DNA of 23,761 bases from Planctomycetota bacterium (lineage in GTDB: Bacteria; Planctomycetota; Planctomycetia; Pirellulales; Pirellulaceae): the NCBI GenBank assembly GCA_029259935.1, contig JAJDEH010000028.1:1-23761 (forward strand), given 5' to 3'. Positions 16,881-23,761 of this stretch are shown here, piece after piece; within the stretch, counting starts at the first letter, position 1, and the number at the start of each line of letters is the position of its first letter. A program made the translations under genes and the position numbers. The notes below the pieces were generated by a model. That model searched no databases. It saw only the letters and a list, made by a program, of their open reading frames with translations, and was not told where the DNA came from.

Positions 16881-18842
16881 ACTTCACAAATCGCCCGAGT
16901 CCTGAGGGTTGGAGACATAGCCGTTGGCCACCACCAGATCTTCCCAGCCGTCGTTGTTCAGATCGATGAAGTTGGAACCCCACGCCCAACGTCCCAGCGT
17001 AACGCCCGCATCTTCGCTAACGTCTTGAAACTGACTGCCACCTTGGTTCAGCAGCAACGTGTTGCCGCGGGCCAGCCGCATAAAACGCGAGCGCGTTTTG
17101 GAATCGATCCCCGGTTTAAAGCGATTCTGGGACATGACGCGATTTCCGGCGCTGGAATACATATTGGCGATGTAGATGTCCAGCAGGCCGTCTCGATTGG
17201 GATCCCCAAAACTTACCGACATCCCAAAGTTGCCGTCTTCCGCGCCGGAGGCTTCCGTGACATCCATGAATTTGCCGCCGTCATTGCGATAGAGATTATT
17301 GCGGCCCCAGTCGTTGGCCACGTAGATGTCCAAGTCGCCGTCATTATCAATGTCGGCCCAACTGGCGGCAAAGCTATATCGACGGTTGTTGACGTCCAAG
17401 CCTACTTCTTTCGTAACGTCGGTGAATTGAAAGTCGCCGTCGTTGCGCAACAGCGCGTTACGACCGCCGTTGTTGGCGTCGTGAATCGGCATCGGCGAGG
17501 GGAATCGATCGCCGCCTTTCGTGTTTTGCGCGCAAAGATACAAATCCAAGTCGCCATCGTTGTCATAATCGGCCGCCGTCGGATTGAGATAGTCGGCGTC
17601 GCGAAACTCCTTCACCAACTCGAAATGCCCTTGCCCGTCGTTCGACATGATGACTGTCGAAGGTTGGATTCGCGTGCAGAGTACAAGGTCTTGATCGCCG
17701 TCGTTGTCCAGGTCGATCAACAGCACTCCGGACGACATATCGGCCCAATCGACGCCCGCTTCGGCGGCGATATCGGTGGCCTTGCCGTCGGCATCGTGAA
17801 TGAACAAACAGTTAGGCAGCGCTCCCGACTGGCAAACGTAGACATCATCGATGCCGTCGCCGTTCACGTCGCCCAGGGCGATCCCCTGATGGCCGAAGAT
17901 GTCAGGCCCCAGATGGTTGTCGACCCGCCCCATCCAGTACGACACTCCCCGCGCCAGAGTTTTCTCGAAGAGCGGATTGTGTTGGAGTACCGCCTCCGTG
18001 CACTCGTTGAAGATCTTTTCCTTGCCGGCCAATAGGACCGCTTGTTCGAACTGGCGGACGTTAATGCTTCGCAGTCGCGGCTTTTTGTCCTTGTCGGTCT
18101 TGACCCACTCGGCAAGCCACATCGAGTTTTGCTCAAAGCCATTGCCGTGTGTCGTGCCGGTGAGCGTGATGTACTGCTTGGTGGTAAAGAAGCCGTCCTC
18201 TTGCTGAATTCCAAAAACCTTGACGGCGAAATGCGGATGGTCGACGTCATCCAGTCCATAGAGGCTTTGCCGGAATGCCTTTAGCAAATCGGCGGAGCCC
18301 TTGTGGAGCGGCGATTCGGACTTGGGCTGTTCGCCGGACGGACTCCACCGCACTATCGACAGTTCAGAATCGGCGAACACTTCTTGCAGCGGCGCGGGCC
18401 GCAGTGGCTGGCAACTAAAGTCCTCGGTGATGAGTTTGTCGAGCGCCGCTAGGCGCGCGGAATCAGGGTCCTCGGTGGCGGACCCTTCTTCGTGAGCAGA
18501 GATGCTCTTCTCAAGAATCTCCGCCAACGCATAGAGCTGATGCTTTGCGTCCGATTGGAGTACTTCCGTAGTCCAACCTTCGCCGTCGGGATCGTCCTCT
18601 TGGTCAACTCTCTGCTGCTCCTTTGAGTTCACCTTCAGCGCCTGGGTTACCGCCCCGTCCCCGTTGACCGTTGGCACATCGTTCGCCGGACCGCCGGCGG
18701 CGGGCTCGACAAATGGAGGGAAGTCCACCAGCGCGTTGTCGCCAGCGGGATCTTGGGAATTGGGTTCCGTCGAATCGCAAGCCGGCAGAGCGGCCAGCCA
18801 GACGGTAAGTAGAAGGGGCCACGGCCCACGCACTTGGAACAT
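15069..18842 (-). CDS. Read-through giant propeller/UnbV/thioredoxin/TPR lipoprotein, copy 2 (candidate selenoprotein, U653)
   Basis: Read through one in-frame TGA (16886-16884), this is a 1257-residue tandem paralogue of the gene at 11218-15030. The architecture is the same: lipoprotein leader, NTF2-like domain, seven FG-GAP repeats (six before, DWDFDGDPD after the TGA), ASPIC/UnbV (about 775-855), thioredoxin-like (CKPC at 928-931), TPRs to the end. The two copies have clearly diverged, especially in the N-domain, the linker before thioredoxin and the CxxC centre, yet both keep the TGA at the same aligned codon and an open frame for about 600 codons beyond it. Nearby Cys-Cys is at 701-702, 48 residues after U653, against 49 in copy 1. 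The gene leads into copy 1 with a 38-bp gap. Regulation may come from a promoter just upstream or from the lipoprotein gene at 19017-19442. Confidence 0.7.
16852..16886 (-). promoter_or_regulatory. In-frame UGA with SECIS-like hairpin, copy 2
   Basis: After the TGA (16886-16884) the arms GCGCGT (+15 to +20) and ACGCGC (+27 to +32) enclose loop CGTGGA (+21 to +26). The offsets are identical to copy 1, with a single loop base changed. Sixteen bases spanning the stop (GCGATTTGTGAAGTTT) are identical in the two copies. The lower stem is poorer than in copy 1. A GGAGG at +11 to +15 overlaps the first base of the left arm and could instead serve as a ribosome site for GTG 16862. Confidence 0.5.
16884..18842 (-). 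CDS. Copy 2, part before the UGA: lipoprotein with six FG-GAP repeats
   Basis: This is the 652-residue product if UGA terminates. ATG 18842 is preferred to an in-frame ATG at 18881: it gives a compact lipoprotein leader with lipobox LPAC (MFQVRGPWPLLLTVWLAALPAC) and has GAGG 10 bases upstream. After a low-complexity spacer comes the NTF2-like region with ITEDFSCQPLRP and GFEQNSMWLAEW. Then come GVSYWMGRVDNHLGPDIFGH and six calcium-loop repeats (DVNGDGIDD, DLDNDGDQD, DYDNDGDLD, DIDNDGDLD, DPNRDGLLD, DLNNDGWED). It ends VANGYVSNPQDSGDL immediately before TGA, the same Asp-Leu that precedes the TGA in copy 1. As a stand-alone chain it would be an incomplete propeller. Confidence 0.6.
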   Translation of the reverse strand: MFQVRGPWPLLLTVWLAALPACDSTEPNSQDPAGDNALVDFPPFVEPAAGGPANDVPTVNGDGAVTQALKVNSKEQQRVDQEDDPDGEGWTTEVLQSDAKHQLYALAEILEKSISAHEEGSATEDPDSARLAALDKLITEDFSCQPLRPAPLQEVFADSELSIVRWSPSGEQPKSESPLHKGSADLLKAFRQSLYGLDDVDHPHFAVKVFGIQQEDGFFTTKQYITLTGTTHGNGFEQNSMWLAEWVKTDKDKKPRLRSINVRQFEQAVLLAGKEKIFNECTEAVLQHNPLFEKTLARGVSYWMGRVDNHLGPDIFGHQGIALGDVNGDGIDDVYVCQSGALPNCLFIHDADGKATDIAAEAGVDWADMSSGVLLIDLDNDGDQDLVLCTRIQPSTVIMSNDGQGHFELVKEFRDADYLNPTAADYDNDGDLDLYLCAQNTKGGDRFPSPMPIHDANNGGRNALLRNDGDFQFTDVTKEVGLDVNNRRYSFAASWADIDNDGDLDIYVANDWGRNNLYRNDGGKFMDVTEASGAEDGNFGMSVSFGDPNRDGLLDIYIANMYSSAGNRVMSQNRFKPGIDSKTRSRFMRLARGNTLLLNQGGSQFQDVSEDAGVTLGRWAWGSNFIDLNNDGWEDLVVANGYVSNPQDSGDL

Positions 18843-18872
18843 GCGGAATCGACCTCGGGAGTTACTCTTCCC

Positions 18873-18899
18873 AGTATACATACATCAGGATACGAACAA
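18873..18899 (-). promoter_or_regulatory. Possible sigma-70 promoter for the giant paralogue operon
   Basis: On the minus strand TTGTTC and TATACT are separated by 15 bases, shorter than the ideal 17. The predicted transcript start falls about 24 bases before ATG 18842, which agrees with that start rather than 18881. The 174 bp up to the lipoprotein gene otherwise hold only a small GC palindrome (18993-19005). Confidence 0.3.
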
Positions 18900-19016
18900 A
18901 CCGGAATCGTGGTTCTCATGCAGCCTTGTCGGGCAGAGGCGGTAGGTCCGCAAATCAGGCCGCGGCGGCGTGCTTGGTGATGGCGAATGCGGAGCGCGTC
19001 GCGCTGGCGGCGCTTA

Positions 19017-19442
19017 CTAGTCGGATTCGCCGACCACGGTTCCCTTGAGGTCGATATTGTAGGTGTTTACCTCCGTGGCTTCGATGGTGGTCTTTAATTT
19101 CGACTGAGACGGAGTGGAGTAAACGCCGGGAATCACGTGTACGCTGCGAAGTTCATTTTTCCCCGCCGCGTTGGGCCGCTCTTCTTTTTTGGTTTTGGTG
19201 ACGGCCACCCTATTGGCACCCACATACGCCTGTTCCTCGTAGTTGCCTTGGGCGTCCGTTACCGCCGTAACGACCCAACTGGACTCTTTTAGGTAGAACT
19301 TCACCGTCGCCCCCTCGACCGGCTTATTGTTCCACTTAACGGTGCCTTTGACGGGGTATCGAGCGGGGATATTCTCGGCGCAACCCGCCAAGGCCGAAAT
19401 CATTAGACAGAATAGCAAGACAAGAAGGAATCGTCTTCGCAT
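19017..19442 (-). CDS. Small lipoprotein with carboxypeptidase-regulatory-like beta domain
   Basis: This 141-residue protein has a clear lipoprotein leader MRRRFLLVLLFCLMISALAGC, lipobox LAGC with Cys21. The mature part reads YPVKGTVKWNNKPVEGATVK, then AVTDAQGNYEEQAYVGANRV and a C-terminal strand region with TYNIDLKG. This is the G-x-V-x-x-x-G-x-P-hinge plus TDxxGxY pattern of carboxypeptidase regulatory-like (transthyretin-like) beta sandwiches, a small lipoprotein type that is abundant in planctomycetes. It probably binds or displays something at the membrane surface; no enzyme motif is present. It lies 174 bp upstream of the giant paralogue pair on the same strand and could be co-transcribed with them. 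The 272 bp between it and the MBL gene hold nothing I can identify. Confidence 0.88.
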   Translation of the reverse strand: MRRRFLLVLLFCLMISALAGCAENIPARYPVKGTVKWNNKPVEGATVKFYLKESSWVVTAVTDAQGNYEEQAYVGANRVAVTKTKKEERPNAAGKNELRSVHVIPGVYSTPSQSKLKTTIEATEVNTYNIDLKGTVVGESD

Positions 19443-19714
19443 TAGAAAACCTGGAATCGTGTTTGGTGGCCAACGGGTGCGGGGCGACAGGCCCGTGTGA
19501 TACTCGATTGAGCCAACGTGCGACTTCGCTGGTCGCTTGGATCTTGCTCCACGGGTGAATCAAGTTTAGCGACTGTCGGGAGCGGATTGCTAGTGCCGTA
19601 TCGCCGCTTTTTTGGCGTCGGTCGCCTCCGAGCCCGTGGGCACTGCTGGTCAAGCCAACCGTGGCACGCCAATTGTTAGCGGTGACACCGCACGAGACTC
19701 ACGAATCACTTCGT

Positions 19715-20887
19715 TCACCCGGATTGAGTGGAAATGCGGTCGGGACCCATGGTGTCGGGCATGGGGCCCTCGAAAACGCCGGCACCGATTGGTGGAATCG
19801 GGACGCCAAGCTCGGAACAGGTTCGCATGATTTCGCTTCGCAGGCCGTCAGCGTGCTGGCGAACTTTGCCCGTCGTCAGCCGGTCCAGCGCCTTGACAAT
19901 CGCGTCGTAGCCGTTTGTTTCCAAGCGGATCTCTTCGCCACTTATCGTGATCATTTGTTCGAGTCCATCCTGGATCTCCGTGGATCCCAAGCGTGCCAAG
20001 ACTTCGTAGTAGCCTAACCGTACCGCGGCCGAATTGACCAGTTGCAGCAGCACCTCGCGATAGCCCTCCAAATAGGCGTCGTCCAGTTCGACGGCTAACA
20101 GGTCTTGGCCGACCTTCAAGTCGTACAGCCGTTCCATGAACAGCGGGATCAGATCGCCGGTGATTACGTGTCCGTGTTGAGGAGCGATTACTTCAACCGC
20201 CGGCGTCAGTGCCTGAATTTGCCGGATGGCGTACCGCATAGCTTCGCGGCCGGGCATGTAGATCTGATGAAACTGGGCGATTCCCGCCCAATCTTGTTCC
20301 TCGGCCAGCAACTGCACTCGCCCCAGCAGGTTCAAACCGCCAAACAAATCACCGCTAAAAAGTGTTCGCAATTCGACGTCATAAAATGCCATCGCTCCGC
20401 GGAAGTGGCAAAACGGAGTCGGCACGAGCTGCCAGCGATGCTGATTGCCGATGGTCGCGACCGGGGATCTGGCGGCGTTGGCAAAGTGGATACGATGTGG
20501 CTTGAGCAGCATGTGCTGAGCCAACCGCCAGACCTCTTCCGTTACGATCACGCTGATGGTTGGGTTGGCTTCGCACAGGTACTGCGCATTGCCGATCACG
20601 TCGGGATCTTGATGATTCAGAGAAAAGGAATCTAGTTCGCTCAAATCGCCAATGAGCTGATTGATGTTGGATTCGATCACCGGGTAGTCGAACTGCGATC
20701 CTGGGTCGACACAAACATGGACTGGCGATCCCTCTCGCTCAAATGTGCGGACATAGGTGTTGCATTGAAGCAGAGACTCGGGATTTCGATGCCCGACCAT
20801 GTGGCAGTTCTCGCGCACCAGGAGGGGGCCCGTGGGAACTTTTAGCGGTTGGCTAGCCGGCAAATTGGGATCAAATTCGTCTGGCAT
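19715..20887 (-). CDS. MBL-fold diiron protein, ODP/flavodiiron-like
   Basis: This 390-residue protein starts at ATG 20887, preceded by AGGAAG; an in-frame TTG start at 20926 gives an unlikely N-terminal extension. The N-terminal two thirds is a metallo-beta-lactamase fold with the ligand set of oxygen-binding diiron proteins: His92-x-Asp94-x-Asp96 in NHQDPDV, His161 in TPFCHFRG, Asp180 in FSGDLFG, and His238 or His240 in PQHGHVI. This matches the flavodiiron/ODP family, where the site binds O2 or NO. There is no flavodoxin domain. The last about 130 residues are a helical extension of unknown fold, possibly for signalling or dimerisation. It is divergent from a nitrate reductase operon, which suggests an oxygen or NO sensor or detoxifier in anaerobic respiration. 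Metal identity and activity are inferred. Confidence 0.85.
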   Translation of the reverse strand: MPDEFDPNLPASQPLKVPTGPLLVRENCHMVGHRNPESLLQCNTYVRTFEREGSPVHVCVDPGSQFDYPVIESNINQLIGDLSELDSFSLNHQDPDVIGNAQYLCEANPTISVIVTEEVWRLAQHMLLKPHRIHFANAARSPVATIGNQHRWQLVPTPFCHFRGAMAFYDVELRTLFSGDLFGGLNLLGRVQLLAEEQDWAGIAQFHQIYMPGREAMRYAIRQIQALTPAVEVIAPQHGHVITGDLIPLFMERLYDLKVGQDLLAVELDDAYLEGYREVLLQLVNSAAVRLGYYEVLARLGSTEIQDGLEQMITISGEEIRLETNGYDAIVKALDRLTTGKVRQHADGLRSEIMRTCSELGVPIPPIGAGVFEGPMPDTMGPDRISTQSG

Positions 20888-20955
20888 CAGTCTTCCTTCG
20901 TCGGGCGGGACGGATCTCACGACCAATTCCGTTCGTAAAGCGGAGCCTCAGAGCC

Positions 20956-20973
20956 TTGCACATGGCGCTCCAA
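20956..20973 (-). promoter_or_regulatory. Weak sigma-54-like promoter for the ODP-like gene
   Basis: The minus strand reads TTGGAGCGCCATGTGCAA: GG, ten bases, then GC, the invariant -24/-12 spacing. The -24 box has two mismatches to TGGCACG and the -12 box one to TTGCA. Transcription would begin about 60 bases before ATG 20887. It lies four bases from the inverted repeat. Confidence 0.3.
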
Positions 20974-20976
20974 GAT

Positions 20977-21000
20977 AAATCGGATAAGTTTATCCGATTT
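20977..21000. promoter_or_regulatory. 24-bp inverted repeat, probable operator or activator site
   Basis: Arms AAATCGGATAA and TTATCCGATTT are perfect 11-base complements around GT. The length and symmetry suit a dimeric helix-turn-helix regulator, for example Rrf2, GntR or an enhancer-binding protein. It lies next to the leftward promoter and about 250 bp upstream of the rightward sigma-54 promoter. As RNA it could also form a hairpin, but no gene ends here to need a terminator. Confidence 0.6.
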
Positions 21001-21250
21001 TAGGGCGTGCTATCAGCCACGCAAGGCGACCCCGTCGGTGGGGCACGAAAACCGCTAGATTTCGCGGTGAAATCGCTGCCAGACCGGTCATCTGGGCGGC
21101 CAAACAGTCGAATTGAGTCGGCTCCAAATGATCGAAATCGCACGCGCAATGTGCGGATAAGCACAGTCTGGCACATCCCTCAGCCTTCAGCGGCGGGCGA
21201 GGATAAGAAGGAAATGACAGAGAAAAGCGTGAATCACGAGATTGTGAATT

Positions 21251-21268
21251 TTGGCACGAAGTCTGCAT
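21251..21268 (+). promoter_or_regulatory. Sigma-54 (-24/-12) promoter for narC-narG
   Basis: TTGGCACGAAGTCTGCAT matches the consensus TGGCACG-N4-TTGCA at all but one position, with GG (21253-21254) and GC (21265-21266) exactly ten bases apart. The predicted start is near 21278, giving a leader of about 50 or 107 bases depending on which narC start is used. Such promoters require an enhancer-binding ATPase acting from an upstream site. Confidence 0.55.
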
Positions 21269-21384
21269 AGAGTCGTCAAATCTGCGGCAAAAACAAAGGT
21301 CGACCTAAAGATGAGAGCGAGACGAGCGTGAAGACAAGGATTGATCTTCGTCAGTTGTTGGCCAGCCGTGTTGGCCCTTCATCC

Positions 21385-22247
21385 ATGACATCCCGTCAGG
21401 TTACTTGCCGCGCACGCGTTGTTGTTTTGATAGTGCTAGCGTGGCTTTCTTTTCCCTTCGGCGCGGCACGCGGGCAAGACACGGCCGCTTACTTCCGCCA
21501 GAACTGCATGAACTGCCACACGATTGGCGGCGGGCAACTGAGTGGCCCCGATCTCAAAGATGTCTCGAAACGAAAAGACCGGCAGTGGCTGATCAAGTTC
21601 ATGATGGATCCCAAGGCGGTCATCGCCAGCGGCGATCCGTATGCCAAGAAAATTCTGGAAGAGTCGCGAAACGTTCCCATGCCCACGCTGCCCGGCATGA
21701 CACAGGAGCGCGCCGGATACCTTCTCGACCTGATCGAAGCGGAATCGAAGCTTGAGAAATCACAGTTCAAAGGACTGCAGATATCGAACAAGCCCTTTAC
21801 CGAAGCCGATCGAATTGCGGGGCGTTCCATCTTTGTGGGCCAAACTCCTTTGGAAAGCGGCGGGACTTCGTGCATCTCGTGCCATGGCATGTACGACACT
21901 CCCGCGTTGGGGGGCGGCCGCCTGGGTCCCGATCTGACGAATGTCTACGAACGGCTCAAGGGACGTAAGTCGCTCAGCGCATGGCTGGGAGCGCCCGGCA
22001 CGGAAACGATGCAGCCCATTTTCAGGGATCATCCGATGAGCGGTGACGAGATCCATCGTTTGGTGGCGTATTTTGAATCTTCCGCCGGCGAAAGCCCCGC
22101 CGACCCGTCGACGAATCGCGTGGCGTTTTTGCTCATGGGCCTGCTGGCCGCCGCCGGGATGATTTTCGGCTTCGACGCGATTTGGAAACGACGATTCCAC
22201 AGTGTTCGCCAGCCCCTGGTGGACTCCACTACGGTACGAGGTAACGA

Positions 22248-22251
<4 letters not shown>
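21385..22251 (+). CDS. narC: Membrane-anchored diheme cytochrome c of nitrate reductase operon (NarC-like)
   Basis: This 288-residue protein starts at ATG 21385, chosen because it gives a normal signal peptide (residues about 8-31, ending AARGQ); a GTG at 21328 is in frame and would add 19 residues. There are two c-type heme motifs, CMNCH at residues 41-45 and CISCH at 163-167. Methionines in MPTLPGM (about 99-105) and in MQP or HPMSG (about 210-218) are candidate axial ligands. A C-terminal transmembrane helix (about 244-267, [20 protein letters not shown]) is followed by a basic cytoplasmic tail. It overlaps narG (GTGA), as narC precedes narG in the Thermus narCGHJI operon, where the diheme subunit takes part in electron transfer and assembly of the complex. 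A role as electron carrier between quinone/NarI and the periplasm is inferred from that parallel. Confidence 0.85.

Positions 22252-23761
<1,510 letters not shown>

Larger units (their letters stand above)
20888..21384. other. Divergent intergenic control region (ODP-like gene / narC)
   Basis: This stretch of 497 bp has no credible gene; an 87-codon frame at 21007-21270 lacks a family signature and a ribosome site. It contains a 24-bp perfect inverted repeat, a good sigma-54 promoter reading right and a weaker one reading left. No convincing FNR box (TTGAT-N4-ATCAA) was found. Confidence 0.7.

Noticed and set aside
17025..18035. Long open frame opposite to copy 2, before its UGA
   Set aside because: It is antisense to FG-GAP repeats. 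The repetitive GAC-GGC-GAC codons leave the opposite strand free of stops and give a Val/Ile/Ala-rich sequence with no family signature.
18993..19005. AGCGCG-T-CGCGCT palindrome after the small lipoprotein gene as terminator
   Set aside because: The loop would be only one base in the full pairing and there is no U-tract; it may be chance in GC-rich DNA.
19661..19676. Sigma-54-like GTGGCACGCCAATTGT
   Set aside because: The -12 GC is missing at the required spacing and no plus-strand gene follows.
21007..21270. 87-codon plus-strand frame upstream of narC
   Set aside because: It has no ribosome site or protein signature and covers the sigma-54 promoter, so it is more likely non-coding control DNA.

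Overview
The window looks like a chromosomal segment of a planctomycete (Planctomycetota). This rests on gene content: secreted FG-GAP/VCBS propeller proteins with ASPIC/UnbV domains, a small peptidase-regulatory-like lipoprotein, very large secreted proteins of unknown role, and weak or absent Shine-Dalgarno sites. The DNA is moderately GC-rich. Stops seen at gene ends are TAG (most) and TGA, so UGA is an ordinary terminator for at least three genes here.

Layout. 297-6671 (+): a 2124-residue secreted protein with macroglobulin-like beta domains. 6705-7805 (-): a Tat-exported NHL-repeat propeller. 7989-10660 (+): a two-gene operon, a seven-repeat FG-GAP propeller overlapping (ATGA) a TPR protein. 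10727-19442 (-): a block of a small lipoprotein, two tandem giant paralogues and a four-helix membrane protein. 19715-20887 (-): an MBL-fold diiron (ODP-like) protein. 21385-23761 (+): a diheme cytochrome c overlapping narG, the start of a narCGH-type respiratory nitrate reductase operon that runs off the window.

Main discovery. Each giant paralogue (11218-15030 and 15069-18842) is one continuous reading frame of about 1260 codons interrupted by a single in-frame TGA at the homologous position (context Asp-Leu-UGA-Ser-x-x-Trp-Arg-Arg-Val-Val). The reading frame is the same on both sides of the stop. The TGA falls between the sixth and seventh repeats of a seven-repeat beta-propeller. The part after it carries the seventh repeat, the ASPIC/UnbV domain, a thioredoxin-like domain (CLPC or CKPC) and TPRs, and has no signal peptide of its own. 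A GC-rich hairpin, GCGCGT-6 nt loop-ACGCGC, sits at an identical offset (+15 to +32) after UGA in both copies, where a bacterial SECIS would lie. The best reading is UGA recoding, most likely as selenocysteine, in a lipoprotein redox family. No selenocysteine machinery is in the window. Reinitiation after a stop inherited from before the duplication is the main alternative.

Regulation. The divergent region 20888-21384 holds a perfect 24-bp inverted repeat and a good sigma-54 (-24/-12) promoter for the nitrate reductase operon. A weaker sigma-54-like site faces the ODP-like gene. This suggests shared, probably redox- or nitrate-responsive, control of the two units.
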